DNA of 64,000 nucleotides from Gordonia heveisoli (lineage in GTDB: Bacteria; Actinomycetota; Actinomycetes; Mycobacteriales; Mycobacteriaceae). Under the pieces are notes generated by a model, which was given only the letters and a program-made list of their open reading frames with translations, made no database searches and was not told the DNA's origin. Positions 27,143 through 35,936 of the stretch are shown here, piece by piece. A program made the position numbers and the translations under genes. Numbering within the stretch: the first letter of the stretch is position 1; every line of letters starts with the position of its first letter. The stretch is from NCBI RefSeq assembly GCF_030315745.1, contig NZ_JASXSH010000004.1:124001-188000 (forward strand), in the 5' to 3' direction.

Positions 27143-28447
27143 ATGGCCCCTGATCTGTCAGCATCGGCACCAGCCTTCGAACTGCGGTCGGGCAGCAGTT
27201 GGGCCGATCCGTTCGCCTCCTACGCCGACCTGCGCGAGCATTCGCCGATCCACCGGGTGCCCACCACGAGCACGTCCATCGCCACCTCGGGCCACGGCAC
27301 CGATCCCGGCGAATACTGGGTCCTGACCCGTCACGCGGACGTAGTGGCCGCGGCGAACGACCCGGCCACCTTCTCCTCCGCCGACGGGCTGACGGTCCTC
27401 TACGGCGAACTCGACGCGATCGGCATGCGCGACAATCCGCCGATGGTGATGACCGACCCGCCGGCCCACACCCGTTTCCGCAGCCTCGTGGCGCGCGGTT
27501 TCACCCCGCGCCAGGTCATCGAGCTCGAGCCGTTGGTACGAGAGTTCGTCGTCGACCGCCTCGAGCGGATCGACGCGGCCGACGAAGTCAATATCGTCGA
27601 CGAACTGTTCAAGCCTCTACCGAGCATGGTCGTCGCCCACTACCTCGGCGTCCCCGATACCGATCGCGGACAGTTCGACGCCTGGACCGAGGCGATCGTG
27701 GGTGCAGACCCGACCGGCGGTGCGGCCACGATCGCATCGGGCCCAGGCGACGACGATGCCACCGCGACGGCGGCCGCCGCGGCCACGGATCTCCTCGGCT
27801 ATTTCGCACAGCTCATCGACCACCGTCGCGACCACCCGGGGACCGACACCGTCTCGCATCTGGTCGCCGCCGGGCTGGGCGACGATCCGGCCGGAACGCT
27901 GTCGATCCTGGCTTTCACCTTCACCATGGTCGCCGGCGGCAACGACACCACCACCGGGATGCTCGGCGGGAGCGTCGCCCTGCTGTCCGAGTGTCCAGAT
28001 CAGCGCGACCGGCTACTGGCCGACACCTCGATGATCGGGCCGGCCATCGAGGAGTTCCTGCGTCTGACGTCGCCGGTACAGAATCTGGCCCGAACCACGA
28101 CCCGCGACGTCGAGTTCGACGGGCCGGCCGGGCCGGTCACCATCCCGGCCGGCCGCAAGGTACTGCTCTGTTATGCCGCGGCCAACCGTGATCCTCGGGT
28201 GTTCGGCGCCGACGCCGACCGGCTCGACGTCGGCCGCAATCCGCGCAACATCTTGACCTTCAGCCACGGCGCACACCACTGCCTGGGAGCCGCTGCCGCA
28301 CGCCTGCAGGCTCGGGTCGCACTCACCGAGCTACTCACCCGATTCCCCGATTTCACCGTCGATGTCCCCGGAATTCGCTGGGCGGCAGGCAATTACGTAC
28401 GACGCCCCACTCACGTCGGGTTTCGGCCAGAGCCGGGCCTGCGGTGA
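27143..28447 (+). CDS. Cytochrome P450 (soluble, actinobacterial type)
   Basis: Heme monooxygenase of 434 residues. I-helix acid-alcohol pair in AGGNDTTTG (264-272), ExxR in EEFLRL (303-308), and the heme loop FSHGAHHCLG with Cys380. The K-helix region SPVQNLARTTTRDVEFDG fits class I bacterial P450s that use ferredoxin and a reductase; neither is encoded alongside. ATG at 27143 (MAPDLSAS) is the nearest start; the upstream open frame is not coding. Its stop overlaps the TetR start by 4 bp (GTGA), making a two-gene operon. Substrate unknown. Confidence 0.93.
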   Translation: MAPDLSASAPAFELRSGSSWADPFASYADLREHSPIHRVPTTSTSIATSGHGTDPGEYWVLTRHADVVAAANDPATFSSADGLTVLYGELDAIGMRDNPPMVMTDPPAHTRFRSLVARGFTPRQVIELEPLVREFVVDRLERIDAADEVNIVDELFKPLPSMVVAHYLGVPDTDRGQFDAWTEAIVGADPTGGAATIASGPGDDDATATAAAAATDLLGYFAQLIDHRRDHPGTDTVSHLVAAGLGDDPAGTLSILAFTFTMVAGGNDTTTGMLGGSVALLSECPDQRDRLLADTSMIGPAIEEFLRLTSPVQNLARTTTRDVEFDGPAGPVTIPAGRKVLLCYAAANRDPRVFGADADRLDVGRNPRNILTFSHGAHHCLGAAAARLQARVALTELLTRFPDFTVDVPGIRWAAGNYVRRPTHVGFRPEPGLR

Positions 28448-29040
28448 GCGACTGGCTCGCCGACGACCGCGCCGAGCTTGCCTCGGCGCGCATCCTCGAC
28501 ATCGCGGGCGCACTCTTCGAGGAGCACGGGGTGCGCGCGGTGACCATGCGCGATGTCGCCCGGGCAGCAGGATGTTCGCGGCCCACCCTCTACCGATACT
28601 TTCCGGGCCGAACCGAGCTGCTCGCCGCCTATGTCGAACGAGCAGCCACCGCGCTCGCGGGCACGATCGCCGACGCCGACAGCATCGGAGGACCGGTGGC
28701 CGACCGGTTGTTGGCCGCGATCCGGGCAGCACTGACCGGCGTCCGCGCCAACCCGGCCCTCGCGGCGTGGTTCACCCCCGATGCGGCCGGACAGTCGGCC
28801 CACCTGGCCCTGTTCTCGCCGGCCATCGAGCAGATCACCCGCGATTACCTCGCCGAACTCGTCCCCGACGCCACCGAGGAGGACCGCCGCGAACGAGCGC
28901 GCTGGCTGGTCCGGATCATCGTCTCGTTCCTCGGTGACCCAGCCTCCGCCGATCCCACCGCGGCCGATCCCACCGCGGCCGACGACACCGAGGACCGACT
29001 GCTCCGTCGATTCGTGCTGCCCGTCATCCTCGACGCCTGA
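28444..29040 (+). CDS. TetR-family transcriptional regulator
   Basis: A 198-residue regulator. HTH at about residues 30-60 (MRDVARAAGCSRPTLYRYFP), then a helical ligand domain. A duplicated PTAAD block near residue 180 comes from a 15-bp repeat (around 28953-28982). GTG start overlaps the P450 stop, so translation is coupled and the regulator probably controls its own operon through the palindrome at 27111-27128. No inducer can be predicted. Confidence 0.92.
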   Translation: MSDWLADDRAELASARILDIAGALFEEHGVRAVTMRDVARAAGCSRPTLYRYFPGRTELLAAYVERAATALAGTIADADSIGGPVADRLLAAIRAALTGVRANPALAAWFTPDAAGQSAHLALFSPAIEQITRDYLAELVPDATEEDRRERARWLVRIIVSFLGDPASADPTAADPTAADDTEDRLLRRFVLPVILDA

Positions 29041-29118
29041 GCACTCCCGCCACAGCCGCGCAGGCACCGGGCAGGGGTGAGATTTCACCGCATCCGCATC
29101 CTGGCCTACACTCTTGTC

Positions 29119-29134
29119 GGTAACGATTGTCATT
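29119..29134. promoter_or_regulatory. Possible Zur box upstream of znuA
   Basis: Reading the minus strand, AATGACAATCGTTACC resembles the actinobacterial Zur site remembered as AATGAAAATCGTTATC. It lies 33-48 bp upstream of the znuA ATG. Its own dyad symmetry is imperfect, so this is tentative. Confidence 0.4.
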
Positions 29135-29166
29135 TGCCTTGCGGCGACCCCTTCGAGAGGACAGCG

Positions 29167-30114
29167 ATGAAGCGCGCACTCGTTCCCCTGATCGCGGCGG
29201 TCGGTGTCCTCACCCTGACCCTCGCGGGCTGCTCGAGTACCAACGGCCACGACGGCATCCGCATCGTGACCTCCACGAACGTGTGGGCTGCGGTCGCCAC
29301 CGCGGTCGCCGGCGACAAGGCATCGGTCGAGCCGGTCTTCACCGCCAACACCGATCCACACGAATTCGAACCGTCGGCCGCCGACACCGCCGACATCATC
29401 GACGCCGACATCATCGTGATCAACGGCGGCGGCTACGACGCCTACCTGGAGCACACCGCCGACGCCGGTGATTCGACACCGGCCGTCGTCAACGCCTACG
29501 CCCTCCTCGGCGCACCCGAACACGACGGGGACAATGCGGGACACGGGGAGCACGGGGACGAGCACACGCACGAACACGGCACCACCAACGAACACGTCTT
29601 CTACGATCTACCGATCGTCGCGCAGGTGGCCACCAAGATCGCCGACGCCCTCGCGGCCAAGGACGAGGCCAACGCAGACTTCTACCGCGCCAACGCCGCC
29701 GCGTTCGGCGAGCAGATCCAGAGCCTGCGCGAGCGGCTGGCGACGATCGCCAGGACCGACCGCGGCGCCAAGGTCGCACAGAGCGAGCCGCTGGCCGGCT
29801 ACCTGCTCGCCGAAGCCGGACTCGTGGACGCCTCGCCCGCCGGGTTCACCCAGTCCGTCGAGGAAGGGCAGTCGCCGTCGATCGCCGACCGCGCCGCCAT
29901 GGACGACCTACTCCGGAACCGGACGGTCCGCACATTCATCTACAACACCCAGTCGGTGGATTCGGTCACCGTCGCCACCCGGGATCTCGCCCAGACCAGC
30001 GGCGTACCGGTGGTGCAGTTCACCGAAACCCTGCCCGACGGGGTGCGGAGCTACATCGACTGGCAGTCCGGGCAGATCGACGCGCTCGCCGATGCCCTGG
30101 GCCGATCCCGATGA
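29167..30114 (+). CDS. znuA: Zinc ABC transporter substrate-binding lipoprotein
   Basis: Extracytoplasmic solute-binding protein of cluster A-I, 315 residues. Signal peptide with lipobox LTLAGC (Cys23). Metal ligands are the His in NTDPHEFEPS and in NEHVFYDLP, a downstream site near QSEPLAGYLL, and the C-terminal NTQSVDS region; the histidine/acid-rich loop EHDGDNAGHGEHGDEHTHEH is typical of zinc rather than manganese binding proteins. The ATG follows a GAGAGGA site. First gene of an operon with the ATPase and permease, each joined by 4-bp overlaps. Confidence 0.92.
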   Translation: MKRALVPLIAAVGVLTLTLAGCSSTNGHDGIRIVTSTNVWAAVATAVAGDKASVEPVFTANTDPHEFEPSAADTADIIDADIIVINGGGYDAYLEHTADAGDSTPAVVNAYALLGAPEHDGDNAGHGEHGDEHTHEHGTTNEHVFYDLPIVAQVATKIADALAAKDEANADFYRANAAAFGEQIQSLRERLATIARTDRGAKVAQSEPLAGYLLAEAGLVDASPAGFTQSVEEGQSPSIADRAAMDDLLRNRTVRTFIYNTQSVDSVTVATRDLAQTSGVPVVQFTETLPDGVRSYIDWQSGQIDALADALGRSR

Positions 30115-30902
30115 CCACCCCCGTCGCGCATTTCGACCACGCCCGCCTCGCCTTCGGCTCCCGGGTCCTCTGGGACGATCTCGACCTGGACATCCGGCCG
30201 GGTGAGTTCGTGGCGATCCTCGGCCCCAACGGTTCGGGTAAGACCTCCTTCCTGCGCGTCCTGCTCGGCCAGTACAACCTGTCCGGCGGAACACTCTCGG
30301 TCACCGACAAGGTCGGCTACATCCCACAGCAACATGCCGACGACGCCGACCCGATGGCCCTGCGCGGCCGCGACCTGGTCGGATTCGGGGTGGACGGCGG
30401 GAACTGGGGACTCGGTATCCGTGGCCGACGTGCCCGTCGCCGCCTCGTCGACGACGCGTTGACGCAGGTCGGGGCCCTGGAGTACGCCGAAGCCCCGGTC
30501 GGGGTGTTGTCCGGCGGTGAACAGCAGCGACTCCGGGTGGCGCAGGCGCTGACCACCGATCCCGACTTGCTGCTCTGCGACGAACCGCTCGCCAGCCTGG
30601 ATCTCGCGAACCAGGAGCGGGTCGTCGAGCTGATCGACGCCCGACGCCGGAACGCCGGCACGGCGGTCGTCTTCGTCACCCACGAGATCAATCCGGTGCT
30701 GCCCTATGTCGATCGGGTGCTCTATCTGGTCGGTGGCCAGTTCCGGATCGGCACCCCCGACGAGGTGATGAACAGCGACACCCTGTCCGAGCTGTACGGG
30801 AGCGACGTCGACGTGGTGCGGGTGAAGGGACGACTGATCGTGATCGGCGGCGAGGACGGCGACCATCACCACTGCGTCGACGCCGAGGACACCCCCCGAT
30901 GA
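30111..30902 (+). CDS. znuC: Zinc ABC transporter ATP-binding protein
   Basis: ABC ATPase of 263 residues. Walker A GPNGSGKTS (near residue 40), Q-loop YIPQQ, signature LSGGEQQRL, Walker B LLLCDEPLAS and H-loop VFVTHEI are all intact. The C-terminus ends in a His/Asp tail (GGEDGDHHHCVDAED) that could also bind metal. Starts with ATG overlapping the znuA stop and its own stop overlaps the permease start, so the three are translated together. Confidence 0.93.
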   Translation: MTTPVAHFDHARLAFGSRVLWDDLDLDIRPGEFVAILGPNGSGKTSFLRVLLGQYNLSGGTLSVTDKVGYIPQQHADDADPMALRGRDLVGFGVDGGNWGLGIRGRRARRRLVDDALTQVGALEYAEAPVGVLSGGEQQRLRVAQALTTDPDLLLCDEPLASLDLANQERVVELIDARRRNAGTAVVFVTHEINPVLPYVDRVLYLVGGQFRIGTPDEVMNSDTLSELYGSDVDVVRVKGRLIVIGGEDGDHHHCVDAEDTPR

Positions 30903-31771
30903 GCGGCACCATGAACCTCGCCGTCGACCGGCGCGTAGCGGACTTCTGGGACTTCGAGCTGACCGCCCGCCTGCTCCAGTACGACTTCACCCAGCGCGCC
31001 CTCGTCGCCATGGTTCTCCTCGGCATCCTCGGCGGCGTCCTCGGACCGCTCATCGTCGCCCGCCAGATGTCGTTCGCCGTGCATGCCGTCAGCGAGTTGT
31101 CGGTGACCGGCGCCGCCGCCGCGCTACTGCTGGGCATCGGGGTCAACATCGGCGGTGTGATCGGCGCGGTGATCGCCGCGGCAGTCGTCGGATTCCTGGG
31201 TAATCGTGCGCGCGAACGCGATTCGGTCATCGGCGTGGTGATGGCCTTCGGTCTCGGCCTGGCCGTGCTGTTCCTGTCCCTGTACGGGTCGACGAAAACC
31301 GGTTTCGCACTGCTGACCGGTCAGGTGGTCAGCATCGACAACGAGGGACTGACCGCCATCGTCATCACGACCGTGGTGGTGCTCGCGGTGCTGGCCGTCA
31401 TCTACCGGCCGCTGCTGTTCGCCTCCACCGATCCGCGTGTGGCACAGGCCAACGGCGTCCCGATCCGCACCCTGGCCGTCGTCTTCGCCGTCATCATGGG
31501 TCTGGCCTGCGCGCAGGGGGTGCAGATCATCGGCGCACTGCTGGTGATGTCGCTCATGATCACCCCGGGTGCCGCAGCCGCGCGGCTGACCTCGAATCCG
31601 GCTCGGGTCATCGCACTGTCGGTGATCTTCGCCGAGATCGCCGCGGTCGGCGGACTGGTGCTGTCACTGGCCCCGAAGCTTCCGGTGTCGGTGTTCGTGA
31701 CCACCATCTCGTTCGTCATCTACCTGGTGTGCCGGGCCATCGGCCGGCGCCGCAGCTACACCACCCGCTGA
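30899..31771 (+). CDS. znuB: Zinc ABC transporter permease
   Basis: ABC-3 family inner-membrane permease of 290 residues with about eight hydrophobic segments, e.g. ALVAMVLLGILGGVLGPLIV, GVVMAFGLGLAVLFLSLYG and VVFAVIMGLACAQGVQIIGA. The LVMSLMITPGAAAARLT block is characteristic of ZnuB/TroC-type permeases. It completes the znuA-znuC-znuB operon. The convergent DUF2599-like gene ends 32 bp away. Confidence 0.93.
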   Translation: MSGTMNLAVDRRVADFWDFELTARLLQYDFTQRALVAMVLLGILGGVLGPLIVARQMSFAVHAVSELSVTGAAAALLLGIGVNIGGVIGAVIAAAVVGFLGNRARERDSVIGVVMAFGLGLAVLFLSLYGSTKTGFALLTGQVVSIDNEGLTAIVITTVVVLAVLAVIYRPLLFASTDPRVAQANGVPIRTLAVVFAVIMGLACAQGVQIIGALLVMSLMITPGAAAARLTSNPARVIALSVIFAEIAAVGGLVLSLAPKLPVSVFVTTISFVIYLVCRAIGRRRSYTTR

Positions 31772-31803
31772 GCCGTCTGCCGTCCCCGGCCACCACCGTG
31801 CGG

Positions 31804-32316
31804 TCAGTGTTCTTCGGCGAATCCCGGGTTACAACGCGCCGAGATCATCTCCTGTTCATCGACGACCGGCCGCTCGGGTTCGAGATTCCAGCTCGCCTTC
31901 TCCGGGTCGACGATGCGCGCGAATCGCCAATGACAGTCGAATTGTGCACGCATTCCGGGAGATTCGGCCGATGCATCGAGTGCGACGACCTCTGCCCAGG
32001 CGACGTTCATCGCGGCCGGGTCGGTGGTGTGGCGGCCCGACGTCGTCGGGTAGACCTGCAGGCTCGGCCCGACCTCGGTCTGCGCCCACGCCACATGGTC
32101 GATGTAGGGTGGCCGGTAGACCGGCACGCTCGGGTCGGATGGCACGACATTCGTCGTCGCGATGTCGCTGGGCGTCGTGACCGTGGTACTCGGACTCGGC
32201 GGCGTCGGTGCGCCCGCACCGTTATCGTCGCCACAGCCTGCCGTGGCCAGCAGCGTGAGCACGACGGCGCCGACGATGACCGGTCGCGATACCCGGCGGT
32301 CGCGGTGAGTGCGCAT
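31804..32316 (-). CDS. Secreted lipoprotein, DUF2599-like
   Basis: A 170-residue predicted lipoprotein: basic start MRTHRDRRVSRP, hydrophobic VIVGAVVLTLLAT, lipobox TAGC (Cys28), then a Pro/Thr linker. The mature domain (DHVAWAQTEVGPSLQVYPTT, GMRAQFDCHWRFA, KASWNLEPERPVV) matches my memory of DUF2599, whose function is unknown. ATG at 32316 gives the complete signal peptide; the open frame upstream lies in non-coding sequence. Two mature cysteines could form a disulfide. Confidence 0.82.
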   Translation of the reverse strand: MRTHRDRRVSRPVIVGAVVLTLLATAGCGDDNGAGAPTPPSPSTTVTTPSDIATTNVVPSDPSVPVYRPPYIDHVAWAQTEVGPSLQVYPTTSGRHTTDPAAMNVAWAEVVALDASAESPGMRAQFDCHWRFARIVDPEKASWNLEPERPVVDEQEMISARCNPGFAEEH

Positions 32317-32551
32317 GGGCTCGACGTTATCCACCGCCACCGAGCCGGTGACCGGCGCCACCGCCGTCCCGGTCGAACGGAAACGTCGGCCGCGTCCGAC
32401 TCTGGGCACGCTGCCGCGCCGTCCCGGTTTCCCCGCCCCTGGTTCCGTTGTCGTTTCGAGTCGCAAACGTGTCTCGCGGCAGAGACGAACTCTGGAACGA
32501 TGGCGTGAGTTTGTGTACTCGTCGACCGCCCCGGCAGACAGGATTCCCGCG

Positions 32552-33358
32552 ATGCCCGTTGTGCAGCCCGGCACGTCGATCGACGGTGGCGCGTACGTCG
32601 AGGTCGCCGGCGATGTGGTGTGGCATTTCCACGGCGGAGAGGGCAGCGGCCCGCCGATCGTCCTGCTGCACGGCGCGTTCGGCTCGGCGTCGACGTGGGG
32701 TCCGCAGATCGCCGGCTTCCTCGATGCCGGACACACCGTCTTCGCCCCGGAACGATCCGGTCACGGACACAGCCCGGACGTCGGGTACCCCTACACCTTC
32801 GAGGGGATGGCCGCCCAGACCATCGCCTATCTCGACTCGGTCGTCTGTATCCCGGCACACCTGGTCGGCTGGGCCGACGGTGGTCTCGTAGCGTTGCTCG
32901 TCGCACATCACCGGCCCGATCTGGTGGCGCGGATGGTCACCGTGGGCAGCTACGTCGACGCCGAGGGCCGGGACCACGACAGCTTCGTCGGCCGGATCAG
33001 GACCGGTGATCCGGAGATCGTCACCTTCTTGCGCGGCGACCACGACAGCCGGTCTCCCGACGGCCCTGAACACTTTCCGGTCGTCTTCGACAAGATCGTG
33101 CACATGTTGTCGACCGACCCGTACTTTCGGATCGACGATTTCAGCTCGGTGCCCACCCCGACGCTGGTCGTCGCCGCCGATCGCGGCGTCGTACGGCTGG
33201 AGAGCAGCATCGCGTTGGCGCGGACCCTGCCTCATGGCCGGTTGGCCGTACTCCCCGGCACGCATGTGGTGCCCGCGGAGGCACCCGAACTGTTCAACCC
33301 GCTGGTGCTGTCCTTCCTCGCCGCCGACCCGCCGGACGAGTGGATGCCACCGGTCTGA
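32552..33358 (+). CDS. Alpha/beta hydrolase homologue lacking the nucleophilic serine
   Basis: Alpha/beta-hydrolase fold of 268 residues: oxyanion region VLLHGAFGSASTWG, PERSGHGHS loop, and a nucleophile elbow that reads GWADGG at 106-111. The family usually has GWSDGG, so Ala108 (codon GCC at 32873-32875) replaces the serine. The other triad residues remain as Asp210 (VVAADRG) and His238 (LPGTHVV). ATG at 32552 follows an AGGA site. The protein is probably not a classical esterase; it may be a pseudoenzyme or use another mechanism. It is convergent with the carboxylesterase gene. Confidence 0.85.
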   Translation: MPVVQPGTSIDGGAYVEVAGDVVWHFHGGEGSGPPIVLLHGAFGSASTWGPQIAGFLDAGHTVFAPERSGHGHSPDVGYPYTFEGMAAQTIAYLDSVVCIPAHLVGWADGGLVALLVAHHRPDLVARMVTVGSYVDAEGRDHDSFVGRIRTGDPEIVTFLRGDHDSRSPDGPEHFPVVFDKIVHMLSTDPYFRIDDFSSVPTPTLVVAADRGVVRLESSIALARTLPHGRLAVLPGTHVVPAEAPELFNPLVLSFLAADPPDEWMPPV

Positions 33359-33376
33359 CGCCTATCCGGCCGACTC

Positions 33377-34966
33377 CTACTCGACCGCCGGTGCCGGCAT
33401 CAGTTTCGCCGCCTCCGGCGCTGCCGAATGAACCCGACTCCAAGCCAGGCGGCGCTCCCCGTCGGGGTCGAGTACGACGTGGTTCGGGTCATCCAGGATC
33501 AGCACCTTGCGATCGGTCGTCGTATACCCCGGCCAGCCGAACCCCGGTTCGGAAGTCCGTGCGAATGCACCCCACCGCGACTGCAGGTCGGCGGTGACCC
33601 GGGCCGTCGAACGCCACGATCCCGCGGCCAGGGGCGCACCGATCGGCGCCCGGAACGCACCGAACACGCTGAACAGTTCGGTGGCGTGGGTCGCCCCGAA
33701 GCCGGTCTTGGCCAGGAACTTCGGCGCAAAGTCGTAGCGGTAGACGAAGGTCGGCGCAACGGTGCTGTGCCCGTCGGCGAACGCGGTCGTCGGCGCCCAG
33801 AAGATAGCGTCGCCTGCCAGCCGGATCAGGTCACGGTGGCCACCGGCGTACAGCGCGGCGATCTCCCGGCGGGTTTCCTCGTCGTGGACGTTGAGCAGTG
33901 CCTTCTCGGCGTCGGGCAACACGTTCCACAGCTTGGCGAACAGATTGCCCTCGTCCCGGTTGGTGCCGATGACCAGCGGCACCGGATGGGTCTTCCCGGC
34001 CGCGGCCGCCTCCAGTGACGACAGCGGCAGGTAGTCGCCGTCGACGACCGGCCCGAATGGGATCGGATCGTGCGCCCCGGCGGCGATGGCGAAGTTCATC
34101 AGCTTGTTGCCGGCCTTGAGCAGTTCACTCGGATTCGTCGTCGACAGCAGCGCGAGCGCCTCGTCGGGTTCGACCGGGGCCTCGGTCCGCTCGACGCTCG
34201 TGGCCCGACGCGACGGATCACGCAACAGGCGGAGGAACTCGTCGGCGTAGATGCGCGCGTTGTCTTGTCCGACAAGCAGTTCCGGTGCCGGACTCTGCGC
34301 GATCGCCCGGTGGAACAGTCCGGCTGCGGCCGGGGTCGACAGCAGCGACAACACCGACGATCCGCCCGCGCTCTCGCCGAAGACGGTGACGTTGCCCGGA
34401 TCACCGCCGAATGCGGCGATGTTGTCACGCACCCACTCCAGCGCCGCAACCTGATCACGCAGACCGCAGTTCGAGTCGTAGGGGCGGTCCTCGGTGGCGT
34501 AGGCGCCGAAGTCGAGGTAGCCGAAGGGGCCGAACCGGTATTGCACGGTCACCACGATGACGTCCTGGGCGCGGGCCAGCAGCGAGCCGTCGTAGAGCGG
34601 GGTGGCCGCGGTCCCCAGGATGAAGGCGCCACCGTGGATGAACACCAGCACCGGGCGCGGGGCCGACGATGACCGGTCCGGCGCGAACACGTTGAGACTC
34701 AGGCAGTCCTCGGCCATCGTCGCGTATTTGCCGGGCGCGATCGCGGTGAACCGCTTCTCCTGGATGGCCGCCTTACCGATGCTCGTGCAGTCGCGCACCC
34801 CCGGCCACGGCGGTGCCGGTTCCGGAGCACGGAATCGTCGGGCGCCGACGGGTGGCGCGGCGAACGGGATGCCGCGCCAGCTGATGGTCCCCCGGCGGAC
34901 ACGCTTGCCGCGCCGCCCCTCGACGACACCTGCGGTCGTCGAAACCTTGCTATCGAGCATTGTCAT
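33377..34966 (-). CDS. Type B carboxylesterase
   Basis: Serine esterase of 529 residues. Type B signatures: EDCLSLNVFAP and FGGDPGNVTVFGESAGGSS with the nucleophile in GESAGG. The acid residue lies in GTNRDEGNLF and the histidine in GATHATELFSVFG. No signal peptide is visible, so it is probably cytosolic. Start is ATG at 34966 or 34960 (MTMLDSKVS). Physiological ester unknown. Divergent from pxpA. Confidence 0.92.
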   Translation of the reverse strand: MTMLDSKVSTTAGVVEGRRGKRVRRGTISWRGIPFAAPPVGARRFRAPEPAPPWPGVRDCTSIGKAAIQEKRFTAIAPGKYATMAEDCLSLNVFAPDRSSSAPRPVLVFIHGGAFILGTAATPLYDGSLLARAQDVIVVTVQYRFGPFGYLDFGAYATEDRPYDSNCGLRDQVAALEWVRDNIAAFGGDPGNVTVFGESAGGSSVLSLLSTPAAAGLFHRAIAQSPAPELLVGQDNARIYADEFLRLLRDPSRRATSVERTEAPVEPDEALALLSTTNPSELLKAGNKLMNFAIAAGAHDPIPFGPVVDGDYLPLSSLEAAAAGKTHPVPLVIGTNRDEGNLFAKLWNVLPDAEKALLNVHDEETRREIAALYAGGHRDLIRLAGDAIFWAPTTAFADGHSTVAPTFVYRYDFAPKFLAKTGFGATHATELFSVFGAFRAPIGAPLAAGSWRSTARVTADLQSRWGAFARTSEPGFGWPGYTTTDRKVLILDDPNHVVLDPDGERRLAWSRVHSAAPEAAKLMPAPAVE

Positions 34967-35075
34967 ACCCGTCACCGTAGCCCACGTCACAGTCGCCCTG
35001 CGGCAGACCGCCGACCGTCCCCCTGCCCGCTGCGGTGCGCCAACCTCCGTGGTCCGAAGACCTAGGCTGGTGGGT

Positions 35076-35834
35076 ATGAGCCCGACGTCTGGATCCGTCA
35101 TCGATCTCAACGCCGATCTCGGCGAGGGCGTCGGCGACGACGACGCGATGCTCACCGTGGTCAGCAGCGCGAATATCGCCTGCGGCTTCCACGCCGGCAC
35201 CCCGACCGAGTTGCTGGCCACCTGCCGGGCCGCGGCGGCGGCCGGCGTCCGCATCGGCGCCCAGGTGTCCTACCCGGACCGCGCCGGATTCGGCAGACGG
35301 TTCATGGAGATCGGCACCGACGACCTGATCGCCGACCTGATCTACCAGATCGGTGCGCTGGATGCGCTGGCCCGCTCGGTGGGCACGGCCGTCACCTACG
35401 TCAAACCGCATGGGGCGCTGTACAACGCGGTCGTCCACCATGAGCAGCAGGCAGCCGCGGTGATCACCGCGGTCGCCGAGGTCGACCGGGCCCTCGCGAT
35501 CATGGGATTACCCGGTGCGCGCGTGGTCGACGCGGCACAGTCGGCCGGGCTGCCGGTCATCCTGGAGGCGTTCGCCGACCGCGCCTATACACCGGCGGGC
35601 ACGCTGGTCCCCCGCTCGCAGGCGGGCGCCGTGCTCACCGACAGCGCCGAGATCGCCGAGCGGGTCGTCGGGCTGGTCACCGACGGCCGCCTCACGGCCA
35701 TCGACGGATCGACTGTCTCGGTGGCTGCCGAGTCGATCTGTCTGCACGGTGACACCCCGGGTGCGGTGGGTCATGCGCGGGCGGTACGCGATGCGCTGGC
35801 CGCCGCCGGGATCGCCGTCGCCGCCGGCCGCTGA
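35076..35834 (+). CDS. pxpA: 5-oxoprolinase subunit A (LamB/YcsF family)
   Basis: A 252-residue LamB/YcsF protein: DLNADLGEGVGDDDAML, NIACGFHAGTP, IGAQVSYPDR and VKPHGALYN. The family's PxpA works with PxpB and PxpC in ATP-dependent cleavage of 5-oxoproline to glutamate. Neither partner is in this window, so it is separated from them or acts differently. The intergenic CCTAGGCT near 35061 could be a -10. Followed after 102 bp by the third P450. Confidence 0.92.
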   Translation: MSPTSGSVIDLNADLGEGVGDDDAMLTVVSSANIACGFHAGTPTELLATCRAAAAAGVRIGAQVSYPDRAGFGRRFMEIGTDDLIADLIYQIGALDALARSVGTAVTYVKPHGALYNAVVHHEQQAAAVITAVAEVDRALAIMGLPGARVVDAAQSAGLPVILEAFADRAYTPAGTLVPRSQAGAVLTDSAEIAERVVGLVTDGRLTAIDGSTVSVAAESICLHGDTPGAVGHARAVRDALAAAGIAVAAGR

Positions 35835-35936
35835 CCCGTCCGTTGTCAACCGCCCGTGGGTGGACGGACCGTCCACTCGCGGTGGGAGCCGACCTCCGCC
35901 CACGGCCGAGTGCATTTGCGCGCCGAGGGGAGTTAC

